From Mycolicibacterium fluoranthenivorans (lineage in GTDB: Bacteria; Actinomycetota; Actinomycetes; Mycobacteriales; Mycobacteriaceae), in NCBI RefSeq assembly GCF_011758805.1, contig NZ_JAANOW010000001.1:2294001-2358000 (forward strand): DNA of 64,000 nt, read 5' to 3'. The notes below the pieces were generated by a model that made no database searches, had not been told where the DNA came from, and saw nothing but the letters and a program-made list of their open reading frames with translations. How positions within the stretch are numbered: the stretch's first letter is position 1; each line of letters opens with the position of its first letter. This document shows positions 38,183 to 48,021 of the stretch, piece by piece. The translations under genes were made by a program, and so were the position numbers.

Positions 38183-39313
38183 TCACGTCTTGTCGGCGTT
38201 GCTGCGCGGGAAGCCGCCTCCCGACGGGAACAGCGGGAACACCACGTCGTCGAGTTTTTCGGCGTCACCTGAGGTCTTGTTGATCGTGCCGCCCCAGACG
38301 TTGCCGTCCGGGGACACCGCGAGCCCCCAGGCGTGGCCGTGCTGATCCTGGCGCACCACCTCGGGCTCACCGGTCACCGCTCCGGTGTCGGGGGCCATCC
38401 GCACGGCGACGGTCTGTTTGGTGTTCACCAGATTCACCAGGACGGCGCCGTCGAGGGCGGCGCAGCCGGCCACCCCGGGCCGGTCCGGCCAGGACCACAC
38501 CGTGGACACCTTGGAGTCCTTGGTGATCTTCTGCAGGCGATCGGCCGTCGGGGTGCGATCGGTGATGTAGAGCGACCCGTCGGCCGGATCGGTGCACATC
38601 GAACCGGCCGCGCCCATCCCGGACAGGGCGGTGGTGGGCGGGGCCTGGTCGACGGTGGTGGGTTGCTCGATGCGCAGGATCTTGCCCGCCAGCGAGGCCG
38701 GGTCGTTGGCCAGCGCCGGGTTCCCGGCGTCACCGGTCTGGACCACCAGCGTCGTCGGGCTGGTGAAGATCAGCGATCCCGCGTTGCCGGTGGTGCCCTT
38801 GGGGATTCCGGTCAGCAGCGGCTTGGGCACATCTCCGTCGGCGATGCGGATGACCCGGTTGTCGGTCGGGGTGCTGACGTAGGCGTACATCAGCCGGTCC
38901 TGTGAGTAGGTGGGGGACAGCACGATGTCGAGCAGGCCGCCGTCGCCGGACGGGTCGACGGGGATGACGACCTTGACCTTCGGTTCGGCCTTGGTCGACA
39001 CGGTCTTGACCGCGCCCGTCGTGCGTTCGGCCACCAGTGCGGACTGGCTGTCGGGAAGCATGATGAGGCCGCTGGTGCTCTCCAGGCAGCCCTGCATCAC
39101 ACCGGGGGCGGGGCACTCCTTGGGAAACGGCGCACCCGGCAGCGGCGGGGGAGGCGGCGGCGACGACGAGGGCGGGGCCTCCATTTGTGGCTCGGTGGTG
39201 AACGGCTGCGACTGGGCATCGTCGAACCGGGCGCATCCGACCGCTGCCACCATCACCGTGCACAGCACCGCAGCGCCTCGAAGCGCCGTCAGCGTAGGCC
39301 CGCCCTGTCTCAT
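38183..39313 (-). CDS. lppZ: Lipoprotein LppZ-like, sugar dehydrogenase-type beta-propeller
   Basis: A 376-residue lipoprotein. The signal segment ends in VAAVGC, a lipobox, followed by a proline-rich linker (PPSSSPPPPPPLPG). The mature part is a six-bladed propeller of the soluble glucose/sorbosone dehydrogenase type (LMYAYVSTPTDNRVIRIADG, GNAGSLIFTSPTTLVVQTGD, HGHAWGLAVSPDGNVWGG). Residues of the PQQ site are not clearly conserved, so a binding role is possible. Length and position match Rv3006 (LppZ). ATG 39313 gives the clean signal peptide. It is convergent with gatB. Confidence 0.85.
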   Translation of the reverse strand: MRQGGPTLTALRGAAVLCTVMVAAVGCARFDDAQSQPFTTEPQMEAPPSSSPPPPPPLPGAPFPKECPAPGVMQGCLESTSGLIMLPDSQSALVAERTTGAVKTVSTKAEPKVKVVIPVDPSGDGGLLDIVLSPTYSQDRLMYAYVSTPTDNRVIRIADGDVPKPLLTGIPKGTTGNAGSLIFTSPTTLVVQTGDAGNPALANDPASLAGKILRIEQPTTVDQAPPTTALSGMGAAGSMCTDPADGSLYITDRTPTADRLQKITKDSKVSTVWSWPDRPGVAGCAALDGAVLVNLVNTKQTVAVRMAPDTGAVTGEPEVVRQDQHGHAWGLAVSPDGNVWGGTINKTSGDAEKLDDVVFPLFPSGGGFPRSNADKT

Positions 39314-39462
39314 GCAGGCCAGACTACGGATGGATGCGCCGAACGCGCCAAGAAGGTGTCGGTCGCAACCCTGTGTCACGAGTGTGTATCGGTGTGGATA
39401 CGTGCGCGTTTGTGTCGCGCCAATACCGAGTTACGGCGTGTCTTGCATTTACCCTGGCAACC

Positions 39463-40284
39463 GTGACCGCTGAACCTCATGGCATGGCCGACTGGCAACG
39501 GCCGGCGTCGGCCCGGCTGGTCGACCCTGAAGACGACTTGCCCTCGTCGACGTACGGGGGCGATTTCGAGACGACGGCCATCCCGCGGTACGACACCGAG
39601 GGTTCCGCCAAACCGGAGCAGTCCGGTTATTCGCTGCTCGGCGAACCCGAACCCCTGCCCTATGTGTCCCCGGCGACGCCGAACCCCTACGCGGCCGCGC
39701 CGGCGGTGCCGACCGAGATCGGACCGCACGACGCCGACCAGCGCATCCGCGCGGCGGGTCGGCGCGGCACCACCGACCTGGGCCTGTTCCTGCTGCGTGC
39801 CGGGCTGGGTGTGCTGCTCGTCATCCACGGACTGCAGAAGGCGTTCGGTTGGTGGGGTGGGGCGGGCCTGAGCGGTTTCGAAGGTTCGCTCAACGAGCTG
39901 GGCTATCAGCACGCCGGCCTGATCACCTATGTCGCCGCGGGCGCGCAGGTCGGCGCGGGCGTGCTGCTGGTGCTCGGGCTGTTCACGCCGCTGGCCGCCG
40001 CGGCCGCGCTGGCGTACCTGATCAACGCGCTCCTGGCCGCCATCGCCGCGGCGCCCGACCACAGTTTCGTCAGCTTCGTCGTACCGTCGGGCCATGAGCA
40101 CCAGGTCACCCTCGTTGTGGTGGCGGCGGCGCTGACGCTGACCGGTCCGGGACGCTACGGGCTGGATGCCGGCCGGGGCTGGGCTCGTCGGCCGTTCGTC
40201 GGCTCGTTCCTGGCGCTGCTGCTGGGGATCGGTGTGGGCGTCGGCTTCTGGGTCCTGCTCAACGGCGCCAATCCGATCGCCTAG
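39463..40284 (+). CDS. DoxX family membrane protein
   Basis: A 273-residue protein. About 100 polar N-terminal residues precede a DoxX domain with four membrane helices: DLGLFLLRAGLGVLLVIHGL, LITYVAAGAQVGAGVLLVLG, AAAAALAYLINALLAAIAAA and HQVTLVVVAAALTLTGPG. A fifth helix is near the end. DoxX proteins in mycobacteria form a membrane complex with superoxide dismutase and a rhodanese-type partner that detoxifies radicals (known for Rv3005c). GTG 39463, seven bases after TACCCT at 39450-39455, fits a leaderless start; ATG 39484 is an alternative. Confidence 0.85.
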   Translation: MTAEPHGMADWQRPASARLVDPEDDLPSSTYGGDFETTAIPRYDTEGSAKPEQSGYSLLGEPEPLPYVSPATPNPYAAAPAVPTEIGPHDADQRIRAAGRRGTTDLGLFLLRAGLGVLLVIHGLQKAFGWWGGAGLSGFEGSLNELGYQHAGLITYVAAGAQVGAGVLLVLGLFTPLAAAAALAYLINALLAAIAAAPDHSFVSFVVPSGHEHQVTLVVVAAALTLTGPGRYGLDAGRGWARRPFVGSFLALLLGIGVGVGFWVLLNGANPIA

Positions 40285-40300
40285 AGCTCACGCCTAGGAC

Positions 40301-40690
40301 TCATTCGTACGGGTTGGGCACCCGGCCACCACTGGCCGCGGTGAGCAACGGCAACGTCGAGAAGGTCACTGCGGGCAGGACGATCTCACTGCCGGCGGTG
40401 AGACGTGCTCGCGCCCAGGAACTCCTGGTGAACCGCAGGCCGTCGATCTCTTCCCAGCGCACCGTGCGGCTGCCCAGCAGCGTGCGCACCCGCACGTGAT
40501 CCCGGTCGGCCACCGTGCGGTACCGGAAGATGGCCACCGCCAACAGGATCGGCATGATCAACAGCACGGCGGCATAGCCCGGCCACGCGAAGATCAGGGC
40601 GAGCAGACCCAGGGTGAAGAAGCCCACCCCGAAATAGGCCATCGGGGAGATGCGGATGACGACGTCGGTCTGCGCACGAGCGGAACTCAC
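40301..40690 (-). CDS. cfp6: Cfp6-like PH-domain membrane protein
   Basis: A 129-residue protein with two adjacent membrane helices (YFGVGFFTLGLLALIFAWPG and AAVLLIMPILLAVAIFRYRT) followed by a bacterial PH domain (VRVRTLLGSRTVRWEEIDGL, FTRSSWARARL, LPAVTFSTLPLLTAASGG). The C-terminal GRVPNPYE matches the M. tuberculosis culture filtrate protein Cfp6 (Rv3004). Function is unknown. Starts are uncertain: GTG 40690 or 40693 gives the extra beta strand VVIRISP, while ATG 40642 matches the shorter annotation. It is convergent with the DoxX gene and diverges from the ilv leader. Confidence 0.8.
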   Translation of the reverse strand: MSSARAQTDVVIRISPMAYFGVGFFTLGLLALIFAWPGYAAVLLIMPILLAVAIFRYRTVADRDHVRVRTLLGSRTVRWEEIDGLRFTRSSWARARLTAGSEIVLPAVTFSTLPLLTAASGGRVPNPYE

Positions 40691-40752
40691 CACGCCATCT
40701 TTGCACCGTGCCCGCCTCGCGAATCCGGGCGTCCGGGACCGGTCAGGGCAAT

Positions 40753-40782
40753 TTGACCTTTGACCAGTGCGCGGGCTACCGT
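40753..40782 (+). promoter_or_regulatory. Promoter of the ilv leader and operon
   Basis: TTGACC at 40753-40758 and TACCGT at 40777-40782 are separated by 18 bases, a good sigma-A-like pair. The -10 box ends eight bases before the ATG of the leader peptide, so transcription would start at or within two bases of that ATG and the leader would be translated from a leaderless mRNA. Confidence 0.6.
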
Positions 40783-40790
40783 CACTTGTT

Positions 40791-40862
40791 ATGCAGAAGT
40801 CCGAGATTTCCGTAGTACTTGGTTGGCGCGTTGATGCCGCGCTGGCCCTCACTCGGGCATAG
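40791..40862 (+). CDS. ilvB leader peptide (attenuator)
   Basis: The frame ATG to TAG encodes 23 residues beginning MQKSEISVVLGW. It contains Ile, Val-Val-Leu, and later Val, Leu and Leu, the end products of the pathway encoded downstream. Codons ATT, GTA, GTA and CTT stand in a row with one break; they are rare in this GC-rich genome, which would make stalling sensitive to charged tRNA. The peptide has no other apparent function. Its position directly before a hairpin set and T-tract, then ilvB, is the classic attenuation layout. Confidence 0.82.
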   Translation: MQKSEISVVLGWRVDAALALTRA

Positions 40863-40885
40863 CACACAGCATCGACGCGCCAACC
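40821..40885 (+). promoter_or_regulatory. ilv attenuator: leader hairpin
   Basis: GGTTGGCGCGTTGATGC at 40821-40837 pairs with GCATCGACGCGCCAACC at 40869-40885, almost perfectly over 17 bases. The left arm begins directly after the Val-Val-Leu codons, so a ribosome stalled there would cover it. The right arm touches the first bases of the terminator stem at 40884. A possible alternative pairing is CCCTCACTCGG (40846-40856) with the terminator 3' arm (40901-40912), which would act as antiterminator; a folding calculation is needed to rank the structures. Confidence 0.6.
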
Positions 40886-40919
40886 CTCGTACAGCGGACT
40901 CCGCTGACGGGGGTTTTTT
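40884..40919 (+). terminator. ilvB attenuator terminator
   Basis: CCCTCGT (40884-40890) pairs with ACGGGGG (40907-40913) around an inner stem CAGCGG/CCGCTG with an ACT loop, then six T residues (40914-40919). One G-U pair and one bulged A are present. It lies 52 bases before the ilvB start, so it must be read through for operon expression. Confidence 0.82.
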
Positions 40920-40970
40920 CTTGCCCAAGTACCAGAACCGACAGATAACCAACCCGACGAAGAGGACATC

Positions 40971-42821
40971 GTGAGCGCTCCCACCACGCGGCCCCCCGAG
41001 CCCGCCCAGCGCGCAAACTCACCCGTGGCTGCGGCCAATCCCGTGACGCAGCCGAAACATGTTGCGCCCGTTGAACTCACCGGCGCGCAGTCGGTGGTGC
41101 GTTCGCTGGAAGAGATCGGCGTCGAGGTGATATTCGGTATCCCCGGCGGAGCGGTCCTGCCGGTCTACGACCCGCTGTACGACTCGATGAAGCTGCGCCA
41201 TGTCCTGGTGCGGCACGAGCAGGGTGCCGGGCATGCCGCCAGCGGCTACGCCCACGCCACCGGCAAGGTCGGTGTGATGATGGCCACCTCGGGTCCCGGT
41301 GCCACCAACCTGGTCACCCCGCTGGCCGACGCCCAGATGGACTCCATCCCGGTGGTCGCCATCACCGGGCAGGTCGGCCGCGCCCTGATCGGCACCGACG
41401 CCTTCCAGGAAGCCGATATCACCGGCATGACCATGCCGATCACCAAGCACAACTTCCTGGTGCGCGACGGTGACGACATCCCGCGGGTGATCGCCGAGGC
41501 CTTCCACATCGCCCAGTCAGGGCGACCCGGCGCGGTGCTCGTCGACATCCCCAAGGACATCCTGCAGGGCCAGTGCACCTTCTCCTGGCCGCCGGTGATG
41601 GACCTGCCCGGCTACAAGCCGAACACCAAGCCGCACAGCCGCCAGGTGCGCGAGGCCGCCAAGCTGATCGCCGGGGCCCGCAAACCGGTGCTCTACGTCG
41701 GTGGCGGCGTCATCCGCGGTGAGGCGACCGCCGAACTGATGGATCTGGCGGAGCTGACCGGCATCCCGGTGGTCACCACCCTGATGGCCCGCGGTGCGTT
41801 CCCGGACAGCCACCCGCAGCACATGGGTATGCCGGGCATGCACGGCTCCGTCTCCGCGGTCGCCGCGCTGCAGAAGAGCGATCTGCTGATCGCACTGGGC
41901 ACCCGCTTCGATGACCGGGTGACCGGCAAGCTGGACTCGTTCGCCCCGGATGCCCTGGTCATCCACGCCGATATCGACCCCGCCGAGATCGGCAAGAACC
42001 GGCATGCCGACGTGCCGATCGTGGGCGATGTCCGCAACGTCATCACCGATCTGCTGGAGGTGCTGCGCCGCGACGGCACCAACGCGGCGTCGCTGAAGCT
42101 GGACAACTGGTGGGAATACCTGTCCAGCATCAAGTCGACCTACCCGCTGAGCTACGGCCCGCAGAGCGACGGCAGCCTGAGCCCCGAGTTCGTCATCGAG
42201 AAGCTGGGTCAGATCGCCGGACCCGACGCGCTCTACGTCGCCGGTGTCGGCCAGCACCAGATGTGGGCCGCCCAGTTCGTCAAGTACGAGAACCCCAAGA
42301 CGTGGCTGAACTCCGGCGGTCTGGGCACCATGGGCTTCGCCGTCCCGGCGGCCATGGGCGCCAAGTTCGGCCGGCCCGAGGCCGAGGTGTGGGCCATCGA
42401 CGGCGACGGCTGTTTCCAGATGACCAATCAGGAACTGGCCACCTGCGCTATCGAGGGTGCGCCGATCAAGGTCGCGCTGATCAACAACGGCAACCTGGGC
42501 ATGGTGCGGCAGTGGCAGACGCTGTTCTACGAGAAGCGGTACAGCCAGACGGATCTGTCGACGCACAGCCGCCGGATCCCGGATTTCCTGAAGCTGGCCG
42601 AGGCGTTGGGTTGCGTCGGATTGCGTTGCGAGCGTGAAGAAGACGTCGAAGACGTGATCAACCAGGCTCGTGCCATCAACGACCGGCCGGTGGTCATCGA
42701 CTTCGTCGTCGGCAAGGACGCCCAGGTGTGGCCGATGGTCGCCGCCGGTACGAGCAACGACGAGATCCAGGCCGCCCGCGGAATCCGGCCGCTGTTCGAC
42801 TCCGAAGAAGGGCACGCGTGA
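40971..42821 (+). CDS. ilvB: Acetolactate synthase, large (catalytic) subunit
   Basis: A 616-residue ThDP enzyme. [38 protein letters not shown] (with the catalytic Glu), [20 protein letters not shown], and the ThDP/Mg motif [18 protein letters not shown] through [18 protein letters not shown] identify it. It condenses pyruvate with pyruvate or 2-oxobutyrate, the first common step to Val, Leu and Ile. GTG 40971 follows AGAGGA. The roughly 30 N-terminal residues are low in similarity, as usual. Its stop overlaps a micro-ORF that leads into ilvN. Attenuation upstream provides end-product control. Confidence 0.95.
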   Translation: MSAPTTRPPEPAQRANSPVAAANPVTQPKHVAPVELTGAQSVVRSLEEIGVEVIFGIPGGAVLPVYDPLYDSMKLRHVLVRHEQGAGHAASGYAHATGKVGVMMATSGPGATNLVTPLADAQMDSIPVVAITGQVGRALIGTDAFQEADITGMTMPITKHNFLVRDGDDIPRVIAEAFHIAQSGRPGAVLVDIPKDILQGQCTFSWPPVMDLPGYKPNTKPHSRQVREAAKLIAGARKPVLYVGGGVIRGEATAELMDLAELTGIPVVTTLMARGAFPDSHPQHMGMPGMHGSVSAVAALQKSDLLIALGTRFDDRVTGKLDSFAPDALVIHADIDPAEIGKNRHADVPIVGDVRNVITDLLEVLRRDGTNAASLKLDNWWEYLSSIKSTYPLSYGPQSDGSLSPEFVIEKLGQIAGPDALYVAGVGQHQMWAAQFVKYENPKTWLNSGGLGTMGFAVPAAMGAKFGRPEAEVWAIDGDGCFQMTNQELATCAIEGAPIKVALINNGNLGMVRQWQTLFYEKRYSQTDLSTHSRRIPDFLKLAEALGCVGLRCEREEDVEDVINQARAINDRPVVIDFVVGKDAQVWPMVAAGTSNDEIQAARGIRPLFDSEEGHA

Positions 42822-42853
42822 TGAGCGCGTGCGCGAAGAACCGAGGAATCTGA
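42821..42853 (+). CDS. Coupling micro-ORF between ilvB and ilvN
   Basis: ATG 42821 shares its A with the ilvB TGA (TGATG), and the frame [10 protein letters not shown] ends at TGA 42851-42853, whose last base is the A of the ilvN ATG. The unit is 33 bases and its first six residues equal those of the repeat micro-ORF at 18410-18511. Without it, ilvB and ilvN would probably overlap directly. The role is presumably to carry ribosomes from ilvB to ilvN. Confidence 0.55.
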   Translation: MSACAKNRGI

Positions 42854-43359
42854 TGACCATCTCCACCCACACCCTGTCGGTGCTCGTCGAGGACAAACCC
42901 GGCGTCCTGGCGCGTGTCGCCTCGCTGTTCTCCCGGCGCGGATTCAACATCCAGTCCCTGGCCGTCGGCGCCACCGAGCAGAAGCACCTGTCCCGGATGA
43001 CCATCGTCGTCCAGGTCGAGGACTTCCCGCTCGAACAGGTCACCAAGCAGCTCAACAAGCTGATCAACGTGATCAAGATCGTCGAACAGGACGAGGCTGC
43101 GTCGGTCTCGCGCGAGCTCGCGCTGATCAAGGTGCGCACCGATGCGACCACCCGCAGCCAGGTGATTGAAGCGGTCAACCTGTTCCGTGCCAAGGTGGTG
43201 GATGTGTCCACCGAGTCGCTGACCATCGAGGCCACCGGGACGCCGGAGAAGCTCGAGGCGTTTCTGCGGGTGCTCGAGCCGTACGGTATTCGGGAAATCG
43301 TGCAGTCCGGCATCGTCTCGCTGTCGCGCGGACCGCGCGGGATCGGCACCGCCAAATAG
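42853..43359 (+). CDS. ilvN: Acetolactate synthase, small regulatory subunit
   Basis: A 168-residue regulatory subunit. HTLSVLVEDKPGVLARVASL is an N-terminal ACT domain, RRGFNIQSLAVGATE follows, and a second domain (ELALIKVRTDATTRSQVIEA, FRAKVVDVSTESLTIEATG) completes the family pattern. It stimulates IlvB and gives valine feedback inhibition. It starts on the last base of the micro-ORF stop. Gene order ilvB-ilvN-ilvC with short gaps shows one operon. Confidence 0.95.
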   Translation: MTISTHTLSVLVEDKPGVLARVASLFSRRGFNIQSLAVGATEQKHLSRMTIVVQVEDFPLEQVTKQLNKLINVIKIVEQDEAASVSRELALIKVRTDATTRSQVIEAVNLFRAKVVDVSTESLTIEATGTPEKLEAFLRVLEPYGIREIVQSGIVSLSRGPRGIGTAK

Positions 43360-43410
43360 CTTCCATCGACACAGCTTCAACACGACCGAAAACAAGAGAA
43401 GGAAAAGTAA

Positions 43411-44424
<1,014 letters not shown>

Positions 44425-44440
44425 GCTCTCCCAGCCCAAC

Positions 44441-44490
44441 GGCCAGTTATTGCACGACGAACTCGAAAGAGCGTGCAATAACTGGCCTTT
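44441..44490. terminator. Terminator after ilvC
   Basis: A 16-bp perfect stem, GGCCAGTTATTGCACG (44441-44456) with CGTGCAATAACTGGCC (44472-44487), is followed by TTT. The loop is 15 bases. The T-run is short. Because it lies between convergent genes it may serve both strands. Confidence 0.75.
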
Positions 44491-44496
44491 CGGCGT

Positions 44497-44922
44497 TCAT
44501 GGGGTGGCTTCGTGGCCGTCGCGGCCCTTGGTGCGACGGTCCTCTTTCATCTCCGCCTCGTACACGTGACGCTTGCCGTCCATGAGGTCGTCCCGGACCC
44601 GTTTCTCGTGCGCACGCAGGCGCGACCAGTAGTCGTCGTCGAATTCCTCGACCACCTGGAATGTCCAGCGGCCCCGGATGACGTTGCGGCCGACCATATC
44701 CTCGGCCAACCGGTCGGCGACTGCACCGTGCCCGGCCGCGCGCAGCTCGTCGCATGCCTGCCCGAGCAGCAGGTCGGCGTGACCCATCAGCTGGTGAAAC
44801 GAGTACAGGTGACCCCGCGCCCGTTCCACGTACTCGAGGGCTTCGGACACCTTGCCGACGGCCGCCACCGTCGCATCACCGGTACCCGGCGGCCGGGCAT
44901 GCGCATCGTCGAGAGTGCTCAC
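44497..44922 (-). CDS. Conserved hypothetical protein, helical
   Basis: A 141-residue protein without membrane segments, predicted mostly helical. EALEYVERARGHLYSFHQLM, HADLLLGQACDELRAAGHG, IRGRWTFQVVEEFDDDYWSR and ENLMD-like DDLMDGKRHVYEAEMKE are its features. It looks like an actinobacterial protein of unknown function that I recognise as conserved but cannot name. GTG 44922 lies after TATACC, compatible with a leaderless start. It is separate from the ilv operon, facing it over the terminator, and lies upstream of nothing obviously related. Confidence 0.7.
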   Translation of the reverse strand: MSTLDDAHARPPGTGDATVAAVGKVSEALEYVERARGHLYSFHQLMGHADLLLGQACDELRAAGHGAVADRLAEDMVGRNVIRGRWTFQVVEEFDDDYWSRLRAHEKRVRDDLMDGKRHVYEAEMKEDRRTKGRDGHEATP

Positions 44923-44953
44923 CGCAGGGGTATACCCACAATGTCCGGACGGC

Positions 44954-46381
44954 TCACGGGGTCAGGGCCGGCAGTTCCGCGATGCCGAACTCGCGCCTGA
45001 GCACCGTCGCGGCCGCGTAGTACCCGGCCATCCCGTGCACACCGCCGCCGGGCGGGGTGGCCGAGGAACACAGATACGCCTGCGGGATGGGCGTGCTCCA
45101 CGGATTCAGTCGCGGCGTCGGGCCGGCCAGCGCGCTGATCATGTTGTTGCCGCCCACCCCGATATCGCCGCCGACCAGATTCGCGTTGTGGTCGGCCAAG
45201 CGTGACGCCGGCACGCTGCGCGTCGCAACGACGATATCGCGGAAGCCCGGGGCGAACCGCTCGAAGATCCCGGTCACCGCCTCGGCCATATCGCGTGAAG
45301 AGCCATGCGGCACATGTGCATACGTCCACAGTGGGCGACGGCCCGCGGGGTCGATGCGACCGGGGTCGGCCACATGCGGCAGCGCGGCCAGCACCATCGG
45401 CCACTCGGCGTGCCGGCCCGCCGCGATCTCCGCCTCGGCCAGCGCCATCCGTTCCCGGCTGCCGCCGAGGTGAAGTGTCGGAGCCTGCGCCAGACGCTCG
45501 TCGCGCCAAGGGATTTCACCGGACAGCACGAAGTCGACCTTGGCCACTCCCGGCCCGTACCGGTAGCGCTGCAGGGCCCGGGCGTAGCCGGAGGGCAGGG
45601 TGTCACCGTAGAGGGACAGCAGTGCGGTGGGGGCGGTGTCGTAGAGCACCACACCGGCGGGCGGCGCGGTCACCTCCTCGCCGAGCACGAGCTCACCGCC
45701 ATGGGCGTGCAGGTCGGCCAGTAGCGCATCGACGATGGCCTGCGAGCCGCCGACCGGAATAGGCCAGCCCACCGCATGCCCGAGGGTGCTGAGCATCAGG
45801 CCTGCGCCACTGGACACCAGCGACGGCATCGGGGCGATGGTATGGGCGGCGACACCGCTGAACAGGGCCCGGGCGTCCTCGCCGCGCAGCGTGCTCCACA
45901 ATCGGCTGCCCTGGGCAAGCAGGCGAGGAGCCACCTTCGCCGCGGCGGAAAGCGGTGGCACCGAACGCTTGTTGCCGAGGATCAGCCGTACCACGGCGTC
46001 GCTGTCGTCGACCAACGGTCCCAGCAGCCGCCGCCACGACGGCCCGTGTTCGAGTTCGGCGCAGGTGCGGCCGATATCGCGATACCCGATCGCCGCGGGC
46101 CGGCCGGGCAGCGGGCTGGCGTAGGAGATCTCGGGCACCGCCAGCCGCACACCGCGGGCGGTCAGGTCGTAGTCGGCGAAGAACGGTGACGCCAGCGCCA
46201 GCGGATGCACCGCCGAACAGATGTCGTGGGTGATGCCGGGGAACTCGGCGTCGGGCAGGGTGCGCGCGCCGCCACCGGCGGTCGGCTGGGCCTCGATGAC
46301 CCGCACCGCGAGCCCGGCCCGGGCCAGGATGACGGCGGCGGACAGGCCGTTGGGTCCGGAGCCGACGACGGTGACGTCCAT
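44954..46381 (-). CDS. Phytoene dehydrogenase-like FAD-dependent oxidoreductase
   Basis: A 475-residue FAD enzyme. VTVVGSGPNGLSAAVILARA and the next glutamate form the Rossmann fold, and EAQPTAGGGARTL is the second FAD loop. The C-terminal PQAYLCSSATPPGGGVHGMA closes the FAD site as in the CrtI/CrtN-type NAD(P)/FAD family. It is likely to desaturate or oxidise a lipid or isoprenoid; no carotenoid genes are adjacent. The order matches Rv2997. ATG 46381 diverges from serA with 53 bases between the start codons. Confidence 0.82.
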   Translation of the reverse strand: MDVTVVGSGPNGLSAAVILARAGLAVRVIEAQPTAGGGARTLPDAEFPGITHDICSAVHPLALASPFFADYDLTARGVRLAVPEISYASPLPGRPAAIGYRDIGRTCAELEHGPSWRRLLGPLVDDSDAVVRLILGNKRSVPPLSAAAKVAPRLLAQGSRLWSTLRGEDARALFSGVAAHTIAPMPSLVSSGAGLMLSTLGHAVGWPIPVGGSQAIVDALLADLHAHGGELVLGEEVTAPPAGVVLYDTAPTALLSLYGDTLPSGYARALQRYRYGPGVAKVDFVLSGEIPWRDERLAQAPTLHLGGSRERMALAEAEIAAGRHAEWPMVLAALPHVADPGRIDPAGRRPLWTYAHVPHGSSRDMAEAVTGIFERFAPGFRDIVVATRSVPASRLADHNANLVGGDIGVGGNNMISALAGPTPRLNPWSTPIPQAYLCSSATPPGGGVHGMAGYYAAATVLRREFGIAELPALTP

Positions 46382-46434
46382 GGCACCAGAATGCCCGGTG
46401 TTTCGTCGATATTGCAGCCCACTATCCTTACCGC

Positions 46435-48021
46435 GTGAGTCTTCCCGTTGTACTGATCGCCGACAAGCTCGCCGAATCGACCGTCGCCGCCCTGGGTGAC
46501 CAGGTAGAGGTCCGTTGGGTGGACGGTCCGGACCGCCCGAAGCTGCTGGCCGCGGTCACCGATGCCGACGCGCTGCTGGTGCGTTCGGCCACCACCGTCG
46601 ACGCCGAGGTGCTGGCCGCCGCGCCCAAGCTCAAGATCGTCGCCCGGGCCGGTGTCGGCCTGGACAACGTCGACGTCGACGCCGCCACCGCGCGCGGTGT
46701 GCTGGTCGTCAACGCGCCCACCTCCAACATCCACAGCGCCGCCGAGCATGCGCTGGCCCTGCTGCTCTCGGCTGCGCGCCAGATCCCGGCCGCCGATGCC
46801 ACGCTGCGGGAGCACACCTGGAAGCGCTCGAAGTTCTCCGGCACCGAGATCTTCGGTAAGACCGTCGGCGTGGTGGGGCTGGGCCGTATCGGTCAGCTCG
46901 TCGCGCAGCGGCTGGCCGCCTTCGGCGCCCACATCACCGCGTACGACCCGTATGTCTCCCAGGCCCGTGCCGCGCAGCTGGGCATCGAACTGCTGCCGCT
47001 CGACGATCTGCTGGCGCGGGCCGATTTCATCTCGGTGCACCTGCCCAAGACCAAGGAAACCGCCGGTCTGCTCGGCAAGGAGAATCTGGCCAAGACCAAG
47101 CCGGGCGTGATCATCGTCAACGCCGCCCGTGGTGGCCTGATCGATGAGCAGGCGCTGGCCGACGCGATCACCAGTGGTCACGTGCGCGGCGCCGGGCTTG
47201 ACGTGTTCGCCACCGAACCGTGCACCGACAGTCCGCTGTTCGAACTGCCCCAGGTGGTTGTCACCCCACATCTGGGCGCCTCGACCGAAGAGGCCCAGGA
47301 CCGGGCCGGCACCGATGTGGCGGCCAGCGTGAAACTCGCCCTGGCCGGTGAGTTCGTACCCGATGCCGTCAACGTCGGCGGCGGTGCGGTCGGTGAGGAG
47401 GTGGCGCCGTGGCTGGACCTGGTGCGCAAGCTCGGGTTGCTGGTCGGCTCGCTGTCCGATGCCGCGCCGGTATCGCTGACCGTCCAGGTCCGCGGCGAAC
47501 TCGCCTCCGAGGATGTCGAGATCCTTCGCCTCTCGGCACTGCGCGGCCTGTTCTCGGCCGTCGTCGACGAGCAGGTGACGTTCGTCAACGCCCCCGCCCT
47601 GGCCGCCGATCGCGGTGTGACCGCCGAGATCTCCACCGCGACCGAGAGCCCCAACCACCGCAGCGTCGTGGATGTGCGTGCGGTCTACGCCGACGGCAGC
47701 GCACTCAACGTGGCCGGCACGCTGTCGGGCCCGCAGCAGGTGCAGAAACTCGTCCAGATCAACGGCCGCAACTTCGACCTGCGTGCCGAGGGTTTCAACC
47801 TGGTCGTCAACTACAGCGATCAGCCCGGTGCGCTCGGCAAGATCGGCACCGAGCTCGGTGGGGCGGATGTCAACATCCTGGCCGCCCAGCTGAGCCAGGA
47901 CGCCGGCGGTGAGAGCGCGACCATCATCCTGCGTCTGGATACCGATGTCCCCGAGAACGTGCGCGCCGCGATCGCCAAGGCGGTCGGCGCCACCACACTG
48001 AAAGTGGTTGACCTGTCGTGA
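46435..48021 (+). CDS. serA: D-3-phosphoglycerate dehydrogenase, long form
   Basis: A 528-residue enzyme. [20 protein letters not shown] and [19 protein letters not shown] bind the substrate and [22 protein letters not shown] and [20 protein letters not shown] hold the catalytic Arg, Glu and His. A domain between residues 320 and 450 is the extra allosteric domain typical of actinobacteria, and the C-terminal ACT domain ([20 protein letters not shown]) senses serine. It starts serine synthesis from 3-phosphoglycerate. GTG 46435 is six bases after TATCCT, so the mRNA is leaderless. It overlaps leuB by four bases. Confidence 0.95.
   Translation: MSLPVVLIADKLAESTVAALGDQVEVRWVDGPDRPKLLAAVTDADALLVRSATTVDAEVLAAAPKLKIVARAGVGLDNVDVDAATARGVLVVNAPTSNIHSAAEHALALLLSAARQIPAADATLREHTWKRSKFSGTEIFGKTVGVVGLGRIGQLVAQRLAAFGAHITAYDPYVSQARAAQLGIELLPLDDLLARADFISVHLPKTKETAGLLGKENLAKTKPGVIIVNAARGGLIDEQALADAITSGHVRGAGLDVFATEPCTDSPLFELPQVVVTPHLGASTEEAQDRAGTDVAASVKLALAGEFVPDAVNVGGGAVGEEVAPWLDLVRKLGLLVGSLSDAAPVSLTVQVRGELASEDVEILRLSALRGLFSAVVDEQVTFVNAPALAADRGVTAEISTATESPNHRSVVDVRAVYADGSALNVAGTLSGPQQVQKLVQINGRNFDLRAEGFNLVVNYSDQPGALGKIGTELGGADVNILAAQLSQDAGGESATIILRLDTDVPENVRAAIAKAVGATTLKVVDLS

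Noticed and set aside
39386..39401. GTATC-GGTGTG-GATAC dyad before the DoxX gene
   Set aside because: Five-base arms in a 149-base gap; no nearby regulator and no consensus, too weak to list as an operator.
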